A stretch of DNA of 64,000 nucleotides, from positions 3,771,001 through 3,835,000 of the forward strand of contig NZ_CP133267.1 of assembly GCF_030915465.1 (NCBI RefSeq), written 5' to 3'. The notes under the pieces are model-generated. The model ran no database searches. It saw only the letters and a program-made list of their open reading frames with translations, and had not been told where the DNA came from. This DNA is from Neobacillus sp. PS3-34 (lineage in GTDB: Bacteria > Bacillota > Bacilli > Bacillales > Cytobacillaceae). Positions 37,861 to 48,005 of this stretch are shown one piece after another. Within the stretch, counting starts at the first letter, position 1. Every line of letters starts with the position of its first letter. A program made the position numbers and the translations under genes.

Positions 37861-39672
37861 TTCATATGATTGTTCTAACTCATCAATCAGCGAGCCGACA
37901 TAAGACACCGCTTTACGGATTGGATCAGGTTTTGACATATCCACTCCGGCATGCTTTAACAATTCAAGTGGCTTCATTGTTCCGCCTGCGCGAAGAACAT
38001 CTAGCCATCTTTTAACGACTGGCTGGCCTTTCCTCTTGAATCATTTGGGCAACAGTGGTGGATGCTGTTAATCCAGCAGAGTAAGTATACGGATATAATC
38101 CCATGTAATAGTGAGGCTGGCGCATCCAGGTCAAGCTTGCTCCTTCATCAATTTCAACAGTATCTCCCCAGAATTCTGAAAGGACTGAGCCTGTTACTTC
38201 TGTCAGCGTTTTGGCTGTAAGGGCTTTGCCTTCCTCGGCAAGAGCATAAACCCTGCGCTGATATTCTCCTTCAAGCAAATGGGTTACAAAATTATGATAG
38301 TATGTTCCCAATAGCTGAAGAATGACCCATCGTCGCATTTGCTTATCTTCGGTGCTTCCAAGCAAATGCTGTCCCAGTAAAAGCTCATTCATCGTAGATG
38401 GAGCTTCCACAAAATACGTTGATGGGCGGGTATTCATGATTCTTTGGTTTTTATTTGCAAGGAAGAAGTGTCCTGCGTGGCCAAATTCATGTGCAAGTGT
38501 AAAAGCACCCCTCATATTATTCTGCCAAGTAATAAGGATGTAAGGGTGTGAGCCATATGGGCTTGAACAGAATGCACCTGTTCCTTTCCCTACATTATCA
38601 GCAAGGTCAACCCATCTCTCCTTAAAACCTCTTTCCATGATTTCACTGTACTCAGGGCCCATAACCTTAAGTGATTCCAGGATTACCTTACTGGCTTCTT
38701 CGTAAGTAATTTCAGGATTGAATTCTGGATCCAAAGGTGCTTTCAAATCGCAGAACATCATTTTATCAAGGCCAGAACTTTTTTCTTTAATTGTGCAAAG
38801 CGGCGCAGATGGGGTGCAAGTTCCTTATAAATGATATCAAGCTGATTATTATACATTTCGAGCGTTACCTGCTGCGGTTCTAATAGCATATGCGTTACCG
38901 ATTCGTATTTACGCAGGCGTGAGAGGGATACCTGTTTGGTAACCTCGGTTGAATAGGTCGCAGCAAAGGTATTTTTGTATTGGCTTAAGGTGTTCACAAA
39001 AGAGCTATAAGCTTTTCTGCGGACATCTGTATCGGAAGAAAATTCGTAACGGCTTTCAAATAAGGCGAAGGATACTGGCAGTTCGTTTCCTCCTGCATCT
39101 TTAATGGAATCAAACTGCATATCTGCTAATTTGCCCATTTCATATGTTTTATATGGTGCGTTGTGGACTTCGCCTAGTGCTGCCAAGGCTTCTTCTGTTT
39201 CTGGGGAAAGCTTATGTTTTTTAGTTTCCAGCAGCTGAAGTAAATTTTTTTGGAAAGGCTGAAGTTCTTCTTCTTCCTGTATGTAATGTTCAACTGTTCC
39301 TTCCGGTAGAGCCAGAATTTCAGAATCGATAAAGGATAAAGCGGCGCTAAGTTTTGTCCTTAATGAAGAGAATTTTGCGGAATTTGCCTGGTTAACTGCA
39401 TCAGTTCCATCTGCAGATTGCTTTAAGCTGGCATACGTCCATGCTTTTATTAGTTTCATAGAGAGCTGCTCCTGGGCACTTAGGCATTCCAGTAAAGCTT
39501 TAGAACCGCTATGTAAATTTCCTTTGAATTTTTCAAATTGGCTTGTTTCCTTCTCAATAAGATTTAATTCTGCTTCCCATGTGTCGTCAGAAACAAATAA
39601 ATCATCAAGATTCCATGTTAATTCCTCAGCAACTTCAGAGCGGGTAAGCCTTTTTTCAATTGTTTTTTCCAT
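37858..39672 (-). CDS. pepF: Oligoendopeptidase F (M3 family), two apparent frameshifts
   Basis: ATG 39672 opens the N-terminal lobe (EELTWNLDDLFVSDDTW). The zinc protease motif HEFGH lies in AFTLAHEFGHAGHFF, with the third ligand region in TMNELLL. Breaks occur at GGCC 38770-38773 (KKVLGLDKMMFCDL restored by one G) and at GGCC 38025-38028, where one A appears inserted (EEGQPVVKRWLDVLRAGGT restored). The C-terminus then runs through DPIRKAVSYVGSLIDELEQ to TAA 37858-37860. The restored size, about 604 residues, is normal. A cytoplasmic peptidase degrading oligopeptides. Confidence 0.92.
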
Positions 39673-39868
39673 TCAAATTCCCCTCCTGCAATATTTCGTA
39701 ATGCTAAGTATTATTTTATATTATTAGAAAATTATGTCAATGGAGAAATGGTTAGAATACTTAATATTTTTATGCTGGTAAGCGTATTTTAAAAAAAATC
39801 CTTTTGTGAAATCTTTTTTCTTAATATAATTAATTATCAGTCTTATAAAAATGAAGGGTGGCCTGCAA

Positions 39869-40810
39869 GTGATAAGAGTAGGAATAATTGGGCTTGGCGC
39901 CATTGGACAGCGTTTAATAAAGGATTTTAATAACCATCCTGAGGTAAACATTGTTTCAATATGTGACCAAATTGAAGAAAGAATTATTGAGACAGCAAAG
40001 CAGCTTAATGATATTTTGACTTTTACTGATTACACTAAAATGCTGGAGGACACAGAATTAGATCTTGTTTATGTTGCGGTACCTCCGAAATACCATCACC
40101 AGGTGGTCTCCGATGTAATGGAAAAAGGCTTGAATGTGTTGTGTGAAAAGCCTCTGGCAAATTCAACGGAAGAAGCTGAGAGCTTATTTCTACAGGCAAA
40201 AAATAAAGGAATTATTAATGCCATGAACTTTCCGTTGAACTATAGTTCTGGAAGTAATACGTTTGCAGCTCTTATTAATGATGGGTACATAGGGAAGGTA
40301 AGAAGGCTGGAGCTGAAAATGCGCTTCCCGCAATGGCCGCGTTCATGGCAGCAAAATGAGTGGGTAGCAAGCAGAGAGCAGGGAGGCTATGTACTAGAGG
40401 TCGGCGTACATTTCATCCAGCAAATACAAAAAATTTTCGGTCCAATCCATGTCTTAAATCGTATAATACAATTTCCGGAGGATCCAAAGGCTTGCGAAAG
40501 GGCTATTCTTGCCCAACTAGAAACGGAAGATGGGACACCTTTACTAATTGACGGACTAAGCCATATTGCAGGTGAAGAAGAAATAGCTTTCACAGCCTAC
40601 GGCTCAGAAGGAACACTGTCACTGCTTAATTGGTCAGCTCTTGAAGGTGGGAAAATAGGTGAAGAGATTGTAAGTATTGAGGCAGACGCTACGCTGGGTG
40701 ATACGCTCATTGGCCAACTGGTGAAAGCTATCAAGGGTGAAGAAGCGAATATTATCGATTTCTCTCAGGGATATGAAGCACAGGTAGTTCTTGAACAGTT
40801 AAGGAAATAA
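39869..40810 (+). CDS. Gfo/Idh/MocA family oxidoreductase
   Basis: About 313 residues; GTG 39869 follows AGGGTGG at good spacing, better than ATG 39851. NAD(P)-binding IRVGIIGLGAIGQRL, then VYVAVPPKYHH and the LCEKPLANS motif whose Lys acts in catalysis. The C-terminal alpha/beta domain includes the EVGVHFIQQI segment. Substrate unknown (sugar or inositol-type polyol). Monocistronic, with a terminator at 40813-40852. Confidence 0.88.
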   Translation: MIRVGIIGLGAIGQRLIKDFNNHPEVNIVSICDQIEERIIETAKQLNDILTFTDYTKMLEDTELDLVYVAVPPKYHHQVVSDVMEKGLNVLCEKPLANSTEEAESLFLQAKNKGIINAMNFPLNYSSGSNTFAALINDGYIGKVRRLELKMRFPQWPRSWQQNEWVASREQGGYVLEVGVHFIQQIQKIFGPIHVLNRIIQFPEDPKACERAILAQLETEDGTPLLIDGLSHIAGEEEIAFTAYGSEGTLSLLNWSALEGGKIGEEIVSIEADATLGDTLIGQLVKAIKGEEANIIDFSQGYEAQVVLEQLRK

Positions 40811-40812
40811 GT

Positions 40813-40852
40813 AAATGGGGCATATTCATTTTGAATGTGCCCCATTTTTTTT
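40813..40852 (+). terminator. Terminator after the Gfo/Idh gene
   Basis: AAATGGGGCATATTCA / TGAATGTGCCCCATTT followed by Ts. Confidence 0.9.
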
Positions 40853-40853
40853 A

Positions 40854-40894
40854 GTGACAGGCACCTTCCATATTTTTGGGAGGTGACAGGCACC
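40854..40894. repeat. Pair of direct GTGACAGGCACC repeats
   Basis: Exact 12-mers at 40854-40865 and 40883-40894 with TTCCATATTTTTGGGAG between them. The same 12-mer occurs inverted-paired at 37813 and, with one change, at 42821. Confidence 0.8.
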
Positions 40895-40973
40895 ATGAAT
40901 ATTTTGGAAGAATCATTCTTGCTTTACGAGGTAAAATGTTTTACTCTTTAAAGTAAAGAGGGGGAATTCTTTT

Positions 40974-42023
40974 ATGGATGATTTAAAATTAAATGTTTCG
41001 CTATTACGACGTCGTGTTCCAAACTTAACAACTGCAGCTCGAAGTGTGGGGCTTCGTTCTGCCACGGTATCAAATTTATGTACGGGAAAGATTCCAATAG
41101 GCCGTGCTGAAGTGAAGACACTAGTTGCCCTGGCGGATTTGGCAGAATGTAAAGTGGATGAATTATTAATAAGAAGCAATAATGCCGAAATGTTGGAGAC
41201 CGGTATAAAAGTAATTGATTTTTTTGCCCCGATTGCAATAGGTTCAACAGTTGGCTTTGTGGCTCGGCCTGGTATGGGACAGTTGGTCGTTTTAGCTGAA
41301 ATTTTTCACAGGATGAAAGACACCAATTATACTAGGATATTTCTAAAACCAGAGAATGCTGGGGTTGGAATCCAGGATGTGGAAATGGAATGTGATATTA
41401 TTTGCAAAAGCATGAAGGAAGTTCATGATCATTTATGGAGTCTCGGTCGGGAGAAGTATGTTTTGTTTGCTGCTGACCGTTCTACAGTTTTGTCGGGTGA
41501 AATATTTACCCTTCAGGATGAATTGCAAAGTGCTGGTCTTATGCCTGTCACAATCTTTTTAGTGGATCCAAGAGGGGAATCCGTTGATGAAGATGAACCT
41601 TATGGACCTCTTGATACACTATGGCAATTTGATGCAGAGTTAGTGGCACGAAAGATGTATCCCGCGATTAATCCAAATTATTCTGCTTCAACGTTACTTG
41701 AAGCCTCACACTTGGAATCTGAGCACTTTGCTGTCCAGCAAAAAGCCAGGAAAATGATGCGTAGATATCGAGAGCTGCGTCATTTAGTTGATGCATTTGG
41801 CCTTGATCATTTTTCTCAATCAGATATTCTAGCATTTGAGAGAGGAAAGAGGCTCGAAGCATATCTAACACAAGCATTCTATATTGCAGAGCCAGTTACT
41901 AAGTTGCCTGGCACTACCGTTTCCCTGAATGAAACGATTGCAGATGTTCAGTGTATTCTTGATGGTTCGACCGATGGCATGGATGCCGGGCACTTATTAT
42001 ATATTGGCACGTTAGAGGGGTGA
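40974..42023 (+). CDS. HTH domain fused to a degenerate F1-ATPase beta-subunit-like domain
   Basis: 349 residues, ATG 40974 behind AGAGGGGGAA. Residues 1-68 form a helix-turn-helix of XRE type (LTTAARSVGLRSATVSNLCTG, then LVALADLAECKVDELL). Residues 75-349 resemble the nucleotide-binding and C-terminal domains of AtpD. ETGIKVIDFFAPIAIGS matches ETGIKVxDLLAP. KMYPAINPNYSAS matches the YPAVDPLxS region. HFAVQQKARKMMRRYRELRHLVDAFGLD matches the C-terminal domain, and the end is FYIAEPVT...VSLNETIADVQCILDG. The P-loop reads ARPGMGQLVVL, so the GKT is lost, and the Walker B region (TIFLVDPRGES) is also changed. It is probably a non-catalytic sensor or regulator. The hydrolase gene follows after 9 bp. 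Confidence 0.8.
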   Translation: MDDLKLNVSLLRRRVPNLTTAARSVGLRSATVSNLCTGKIPIGRAEVKTLVALADLAECKVDELLIRSNNAEMLETGIKVIDFFAPIAIGSTVGFVARPGMGQLVVLAEIFHRMKDTNYTRIFLKPENAGVGIQDVEMECDIICKSMKEVHDHLWSLGREKYVLFAADRSTVLSGEIFTLQDELQSAGLMPVTIFLVDPRGESVDEDEPYGPLDTLWQFDAELVARKMYPAINPNYSASTLLEASHLESEHFAVQQKARKMMRRYRELRHLVDAFGLDHFSQSDILAFERGKRLEAYLTQAFYIAEPVTKLPGTTVSLNETIADVQCILDGSTDGMDAGHLLYIGTLEG

Positions 42024-42032
42024 ATAGGGGAT

Positions 42033-42824
42033 ATGGAATCAGTTAAAGGATATTTGTCTTTGCCAACTGTAGATTTTTATTATGAAGTGGCAGGTGAGGG
42101 AGAGCCACTATTGCTCATTCACGGCATTGATTCTGATTGCAGAATGTGGGATCCCCAGTTTTTCAATTTTGCCCGTTATTTTAAAACTATTCGTTTTGAT
42201 TTGAGGGGCTTCGGAAAGACGGCGATGCCGGCTGAGGAATTTCAGATTTTGGATGACGTTCAGCAGCTTTTAACAGGACTCGGCATCGAAAATGCTCATA
42301 TTATTGGATATTCATATGGCGGAACGATCGCACCTGCATTCGCCTTAAAGTATCCTGAAAGTGTAAAAAGCTTAACACTGGCTGGTGCGGGAATGATTGG
42401 GCATACCTGGTCAGAAGAGGTTTCAAGGTATTTTGTTCAATTCCAGGAATCTATTAAAAATAACGACTTTAACGAAATGATGCGGCTTTTATGCTGGAAG
42501 AGTATATACGGTCCAAAGCGTAAACCGGAAGGTCTTGAGGAAATATGCGGATTGTTAAAAGAAATGTTTTTGCCCGTTGTGAAAAGAGGGCATGAGGGGA
42601 AGCCGCTTTCTCCTGGTGATTCGAGGGGCAGGCTTTCCTCCGTCAAAGTCCCAACCCTTATCCTTGTTGGAGAATTGGATTTTGAGGATTACCATCAAAT
42701 TGCTGACTTTTATCACCAAAATATTCCTAACAGTATGAAAAAAATAATTCCAAATGCAGCACATTTCATGAACATCGAAAACCCAAAGCTGTTTAACGAG
42801 GAAGTCCTCAAATTTTTGAAGTGA
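42033..42824 (+). CDS. Alpha/beta hydrolase
   Basis: 263 residues, directly downstream of the HTH/F1-beta gene and likely cotranscribed. Oxyanion region LLLIHGIDSDCRMWDP, nucleophile elbow GYSYGG (Ser near residue 93), acid LVGELDFED and catalytic His in NAAHFMNIENP. No lid insertion that would reveal a substrate. It resembles the 3-oxoadipate enol-lactonase/YqjL-type branch. The stop codon overlaps a GTGACAGGCACT repeat. Confidence 0.87.
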   Translation: MESVKGYLSLPTVDFYYEVAGEGEPLLLIHGIDSDCRMWDPQFFNFARYFKTIRFDLRGFGKTAMPAEEFQILDDVQQLLTGLGIENAHIIGYSYGGTIAPAFALKYPESVKSLTLAGAGMIGHTWSEEVSRYFVQFQESIKNNDFNEMMRLLCWKSIYGPKRKPEGLEEICGLLKEMFLPVVKRGHEGKPLSPGDSRGRLSSVKVPTLILVGELDFEDYHQIADFYHQNIPNSMKKIIPNAAHFMNIENPKLFNEEVLKFLK

Positions 42825-42870
42825 CAGGCACTATCCAGATTATTTCCGAAATATATCCTCTTTCTATTAG

Positions 42871-42903
42871 AAAACGCATCGGCCCTTTAACCAATGCGTT
42901 TTT
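42871..42903. terminator. Bidirectional terminator
   Basis: AAAACGCAT / ATGCGTTTTT between the convergent hydrolase and lipoprotein genes. Confidence 0.8.
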
Positions 42904-42905
42904 AA

Positions 42906-43730
42906 TTATTCTATTCTCTTATAAATTGAATTTCCTTTTAAGACCTGAAGAATATCCTGTGCTAGCTTTGTCATCACTTTCCCGTCCTTGCTTTGGTCAC
43001 AATCTCTCCATTCATAGTGTCTGGTTGCTCCATTTATCCACACATTCAGCTCATAGGGCTCATTTGATTCCTTCTCACACTTCGTGGAAAGTTTTTTTTC
43101 TTCAAGGTAATTGGCAAACACCATGAGTTTATATATTTTATTGATTTCTTCCTTTGAAAATTGAAAATCACTTACCTCTGTGTTATCACCATTTGATCGC
43201 TTAATAATTAGCTTCAGTTCCCTTGTATTAATTTCAGTCTCGTTGCCTTCTCCATATTTCAATTGAAAAGCAAAAAGGTCTTCTTTATCAACATCGTAAG
43301 CAATTTTCAGCAGTTCGCCTATTTCCTTGTTTGGGCAGCCCTCTAAAAAATACTGTGTCTGGACATTCGTTTCTTCTTTTTTAATGCTAGTACAGTCATA
43401 TGTTTTCACTTCTCCCTGTCCAAATTTGTCCTCGGTCGTATCTAATGTAAGGGAAAGCTTGCTTCCGTCATAATCCAAGGTATGGAAAATTGGGTCTCCT
43501 TCTATGGTATAACGGACGAGACGGACCTTATCTTTCATCTTTTGATTTACATTTTTTACGAACGAATCCAATCTCTCGATATTTTCCAGCCTTCCATTTG
43601 CTTCAACGATATCCTTATTGGATATTTTGGGAGCAGTGCCGTCCCCGTCCCCATTTGTTGATTTCTTTGTCCCACAGCTGATGAGAAATAGAGAACATAT
43701 TAGTAACACAGCTAACCTTTTCGCCTTCAT
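42906..43730 (-). CDS. DUF4362-like lipoprotein
   Basis: 274 residues from ATG 43730, behind AGGGGGGTAA; longer in-frame starts lack a ribosome site. The N-terminus MKAKRLAVLLICSLFLISCG is a lipoprotein signal with lipobox LISC. After a low-complexity linker (NGDGDGTAP) comes a domain beginning KDIVEANGRLENIERLDSFVKNV, with the typical DUF4362 pattern, and a VRLVRYTIEGDPIFHTLDYDG core. Cys pairs in the C-terminal half may form disulfides. Function unknown. Confidence 0.75.
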   Translation of the reverse strand: MKAKRLAVLLICSLFLISCGTKKSTNGDGDGTAPKISNKDIVEANGRLENIERLDSFVKNVNQKMKDKVRLVRYTIEGDPIFHTLDYDGSKLSLTLDTTEDKFGQGEVKTYDCTSIKKEETNVQTQYFLEGCPNKEIGELLKIAYDVDKEDLFAFQLKYGEGNETEINTRELKLIIKRSNGDNTEVSDFQFSKEEINKIYKLMVFANYLEEKKLSTKCEKESNEPYELNVWINGATRHYEWRDCDQSKDGKVMTKLAQDILQVLKGNSIYKRIE

Positions 43731-43858
43731 CCAAGTTACCCCCCTTTGCAAAATTAGACGGGAAATCTGTAATAAGGTTTCAGAAGGAGGGTAATTAAGA
43801 CTGCATTGGAGCACGATTTGTAAAAATGATTTGAAGATGGGATTAGATATCTCTGACA

Positions 43859-43893
43859 CAAAAAACTCCAGGATTTTCATTACCTGGAGTTTA
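43859..43893 (-). terminator. Terminator after the second Gfo/Idh gene
   Basis: AAACTCCAGG / CCTGGAGTTT; on the minus strand the stem is followed by a T run. Confidence 0.88.
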
Positions 43894-43898
43894 CGATA

Positions 43899-44974
43899 TT
43901 ATTCCACTTTTATTTTTCTGCCTTCCCGTGCTGAAAGACGGACAGCATCCAGAACCTTTTGGGTGGTATGCCCATTTTCAAAATCAGCTAGATAAGGGTG
44001 CTTATTTCCAGATACAAGTGTTTCATAAAGAGCATCCAACGCCCTATGGAATCCATTATAGTATCGAGCTGCAATCGCCGGCATTTCTGCAGGCGCATGA
44101 CTTTCCGTTACCAATTCAACTTTTTCAAGCTGAGTATCGCCAGTAGAGAGGAGGACTTGATTGTCATCTAGCATAACAAGCGTTCCATCTGTTCCGAATA
44201 TCTCCAAACACCATGTGTTCGGGGCTTTTCGCGCAGCCGTTAAAAGTTCCATTGTTACCGTCGTTCCATTTTCCAGTGATCCAATTATCTGGAAAGCGTC
44301 ATCAGCAGTACGATGCTCAGAAATACCATCCGCATCAGTTTGGACAGGAACATGAATCGGAAGATTGGCCATTACCTCTTTGAATTTGCTGCCCATCCAC
44401 CACTGAAGTGAATCCGTCATATGGGAACCAATGGCGCCAAGCATGCCCCCGCCTTTTTCTTCCTGGCCAGCCAGCCGCGAGGTTTTGAAATAAGGGAAGT
44501 ATAGTTTGCAAATGAGCATAAATAGCGTACATGCAGAATCTCTCCGAGTCTTCCGCTCTCTATTATTTCCTTTACCTTAGTACGGGCGGGAAGGAAACGG
44601 AATTCGTGATTGATAAGGCCGAGCTTCCCAGCCTTGTTTTTTTCTGTAATCATTTCCTCCGTTTCGGCACTATCTAAAGCCATTGGTTTTTCACACACAA
44701 CATGAATGCCTTTTTTATAAGCGGCAGCCACCATATCCTTATGTAAATGAACAGCGGAAGCAACAACGACAAGATCCAGCTCTTCCTGTTCAAGCATGAG
44801 CTGCCAGTCTGTGTATACATTTTCTACTCCGCTTGTAACCTTGGCATCCTGGACATTTCCTCTTGAAACACTGGAAATTGCTACAACCTCGAAACCATCA
44901 TGGAAGTTCATCATTGGAGCATGCACCTTAGCTCCGAATCCAGTACCAATAATCCCAACCTTAAACTTTTTCAT
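43899..44974 (-). CDS. Gfo/Idh/MocA family oxidoreductase, one apparent frameshift
   Basis: ATG 44974 (or 44977) behind GGAGG. NAD-binding FKVGIIGTGFGAKVHAPM, VVVASAVHLHKDM and VCEKPMALDS are family motifs. The frame breaks at GGCC 44465-44468. One extra C reads GWLAQEEKGGGMLGAIGSHMTDSLQWW and joins the C-terminal domain ending VLDAVRLSAREGRKIKVE. Restored length is about 358 residues. Substrate unknown; not in an operon with the first Gfo/Idh gene. Confidence 0.88.
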
Positions 44975-45044
44975 CATTCAGCCTCCACTCTAGTTTTATA
45001 TTTTTATATTAAAGGTAAAAAGGCTAGATTGTAAATTTTTAAAG

Positions 45045-45077
45045 AAAAAACTGGAAGGTGTCACCTTCCAGTTTTTT
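45045..45077. terminator. Perfect palindromic terminator after the permease
   Basis: A 16-bp stem AAAAAACTGGAAGGTG / CACCTTCCAGTTTTTT around a single central T; it includes the permease stop codon and works in both directions. Confidence 0.9.
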
Positions 45078-46409
45078 GATTTTTCTTTATGATCATTGAT
45101 AGCACAATTAGGATTAAAACTGTTACAAGGCATACGCTCGAACCTATTATATTATCTGTGTTTAACATAAAAGATACAAAGATAAACAGCAGGGAGGCGA
45201 TGGCGATAATATTTGTGTATGGGAACCATTTTAATGGGAACGAAGGCTTGGACTTGTACTGTGGACGGAGTTTCAATTGTGCAGCACATATACCGATCCA
45301 GATTAACATAACAGTAAACCCGGGAATGGTCATAAGATAGCCAATTACCTGATCCGGAGTAATATACGCCAGGAACACACCAAGCAGTATGCAAATACTC
45401 GTAATAATTATTCCATTTAACGGGATCCCATTTCTGGTTGTTTTCAATAGACCTTTAGGTGCTTCACCACTTTGAGCCATAGAGAACAGGGTTCTTGAAG
45501 TGGCGTAAATACCTGAGTTTGCAGCCGACAGTACCGCTGTTAAAAGAACGAAGTTCATTACATGGGCAGCGCCTGGCAGTCCTGATAAACTGAAAACCTG
45601 AACGAAGGGACTATTTTCAGCTGAAACTTTGTTCCAAGGTATTAACCCGCAAATAATAAGCATAGGGAAGACGTAAAAAATAATAACCCTCCATACGGCA
45701 CCCTTAATAATACTTGGCAATACTTTCTCTGAATCTTTGACTTCAGTAACTGCTACCCCGATTAATTCAGCACCGCCGTATGAAAACATGACAACTAATA
45801 AGGCACTTAATGTCCCTCCGAAGCCGTGTGGGAAGAACCCGCCATGCGCTGTATAATTAGAGAAGGGATCATGAATAGAGCTTGGAATAACATTAAACAA
45901 AATTAATGCCCCAAGAAGGATAAAAGCAATTAACGCAATAATTTTAATTCCGGCAAACCAAAACTCCATTTCACCATAATATTTGACCTGAAACAGATTA
46001 ATTCCGATTATGACAACTCCACATAGAAAACTTAAAAGCCACAAAGGTGCTGATGGAAGCCAGAACTGTAAAAAGCTTCCTGCAGCCAGTAATTCTACTA
46101 TAGTTACAAGAATCCAGTTAATCCAATAGAGCCAACCAACGATAAAGGAAATCCTAAATCCAAACGCTTTATGGACAAGGTTTTGGACGTTTAAATTTGG
46201 AAATACGATGGCCATTTCCCCTAAAGCAGCCATTACTATAAATAACAGCAATCCTCCTATTAAATATGAAATCACTACACTCCGCCGGCAACATTAAGCG
46301 TATCTGCGCTGCCTTTAAATATTCCCGTACCAATCATGCCTGCTAATGCAATGAATTGCACATGCCTTGGCAATAATCCTTTTTTTAATTGCTGATGGTT
46401 ATTTTCCAT
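45061..46409 (-). CDS. APC-superfamily amino acid permease, one apparent frameshift
   Basis: ATG 46409 begins MENNHQQLKKGLLPRHVQFIALAGMIGTGIFKGSADTLNVAG, the conserved first helix of the amino acid/polyamine permeases. A one-base loss near 46280 (GCCGGCGGAG, probably GGCC-containing) shifts frame; ISYLIGGLLLFIVMAALGEMA then continues for 404 residues to TGA 45061-45063. Total about 449 residues and 12 transmembrane helices, with SYGGAELIGVAVTEVKD and AANSGIYATSRTLFSMAQ typical. A T-box leader upstream shows control by an uncharged tRNA, so a single amino acid is the likely substrate. Confidence 0.9.
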
Positions 46410-46435
46410 GCTGCTCAAACCTTTCTTGTTAAAAA

Positions 46436-46690
46436 ATAAAAAAAAAATCCCCACTGGAAAACCAGCAGGGACGAATTAATTTTCGCGATACCACCCTAAT
46501 TGCAGACAATAGATGCCTGCCACTTCATTCAAATAACGGCTTTTGGCCGTCTTTTTCATCATAATAAATGAAAAAGATGCTCCAGGAGTGTAATTCATTT
46601 ATGTTTTTGTACTGATTTCCACCAACCATCAGCTCTCTATTATCAAAAGGCATAAACTACTGTATTCCTATCAATGCTTTTACATTATTC
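46436..46690 (-). promoter_or_regulatory. T-box riboswitch upstream of the permease
   Basis: On the minus strand the T-box sequence AGGGTGGTATCGCG (46484-46497) precedes a terminator stem CCCTGCTGG / CCAGTGGGG with a T run (about 46440-46475). Stem I features are an AGTA bulge, the GAGAGCTGATGGTTGGTGG distal part and the GAATTAC specifier-loop segment. The specifier is ambiguous. Stem pairing by analogy with the proC T-box gives TTA (Leu), while the usual purine after the specifier favours TAC (Tyr) or ATT (Ile). Confidence 0.9.
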
Positions 46691-46958
46691 AGTTTAATTT
46701 TACACTTAGACGCTTTTAAGCAATAAAGTATTTTATATTAATATATCATATTTTAGTAGAATGTCAAACAGAGATATTAACTAAGTTTCTATATCTGTTC
46801 GATAAAAAGTTAAAATAATTTAAGCATGTTATCATTTTCCTTTCCATCATTTTAAAGGAGTTCCCACGTATTCTATCGAATTATCTTTCCTAGCCGGGAG
46901 CTGGGTTGTAGAAAGACCTCTTCAAAAAATCCACCTTTAGAGAATTGGAAGTGGCATA

Positions 46959-47393
46959 TTGGAATTTGTAAACTTTAATTGTAAACCTGAAAATGGCGTA
47001 ATGAAGAACATCCTTCAGCTTCATCAAACTATTTTTAACGATTCGGAAACACTACTAAATCGATTGGAAAACAAAAAAAATTTGCTGATTACATTGGCAT
47101 TGGAAAATGAAAAGGTTGTTGGTTATAAAATTGGTTATGAGCTTGATCACGACAAATTTTACAGCTGGCTCGGTGGTGTTGATGCAAGCCACAGAAAACA
47201 CGGAATTGCATCAAGCCTGATGAAACTGCAACATGAATTTTTAAAGCAGAATAGTTACAAAGTCGTTCAAACTAAAACGAAAAACAAGTGGAAAAACATG
47301 CTCATTTTAAATCTTAAGCATGGCTTTGATGTGATTGGTACATATACGGACGAAAAAGGGGAGCCAAAAATCATTCTGGAAAAAAAGCTTTGA
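46959..47393 (+). CDS. GNAT family N-acetyltransferase
   Basis: 144 residues, TTG start at 46959 behind GGAAGTGG. Motif A reads LGGVDASHRKHGIASSLMKLQHEF (RKHGIA in the Q/RxxGxG/A position). A later segment (LNLKHGFDVIGTY) matches the typical NxGF motif. Substrate unknown. Stretch 46700-46958 upstream shows no gene or clear signal. Confidence 0.83.
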   Translation: MEFVNFNCKPENGVMKNILQLHQTIFNDSETLLNRLENKKNLLITLALENEKVVGYKIGYELDHDKFYSWLGGVDASHRKHGIASSLMKLQHEFLKQNSYKVVQTKTKNKWKNMLILNLKHGFDVIGTYTDEKGEPKIILEKKL

Positions 47394-47425
47394 TTTTTTG
47401 AAATTAAGGGAGTGGAACTAAATAA

Positions 47426-47991
47426 ATGAAATATAAAATGTTGATTGTTCTTCTCTGTTGCGGTCTTATTTACGTTTCGGTTTTGCAGTATAAAATCCAT
47501 CAATACAGTGATAACGAAGCCATATCAAACGCGGATTATCTAATTGTTCTTGGAGCTCGGGTGAAAGGAACGAATCCATCGCTTGCGTTAAAGTACAGGA
47601 TTAATGCAGCTGCCCATTATATGAAGAACAATAACCAGACCATCGCGATTGCTTCTGGTGGCCAGGGGGCTGGCGAAGACATTTCGGAAGCGGAAGCAAT
47701 CAAGAAGGCCTTATGAAAAAAGGGATAGATGAGTCGAGAATTATTTTAGAGGATAAATCGACCAGTACAGTTGAAAATCTCACTTTTTCTAAAAAATTAA
47801 TTCCTGCCAAGGCGAAAACCGGAGTGATTGTCACAAATGATTTTCATATGTACAGAGCAAGCAGTATGGCCAGGGATCAGGGACTGAAATTATCCCCTCT
47901 GCCAGCAAAGACACCTCTCATCGCCATTCCAAAATCCTATGGACGAGAATATCTAGCGATTTCAAAATATTATTTGTTGAAGATTTTTTGA
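47426..47991 (+). CDS. YdcF/SanA-like DUF218 membrane-anchored protein, one apparent frameshift
   Basis: ATG 47426. One N-terminal transmembrane helix (MLIVLLCCGLIYVSVLQY) and a DUF218 domain: ADYLIVLGARVKGTNPSLALKYRI, IAIASGGQGAGEDISEAEAI and, after the break, ILEDKSTSTVENLTFSKKL and VIVTNDFHMYRA. The break at GGCC 47707-47710 is mended by one C (KKALMKKGIDESRI). Restored length is about 188 residues. DUF218 proteins act in envelope biogenesis or barrier function; exact role unknown. Confidence 0.85.
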
Positions 47992-48005
47992 TAAGGAGCT
48001 TTGGA

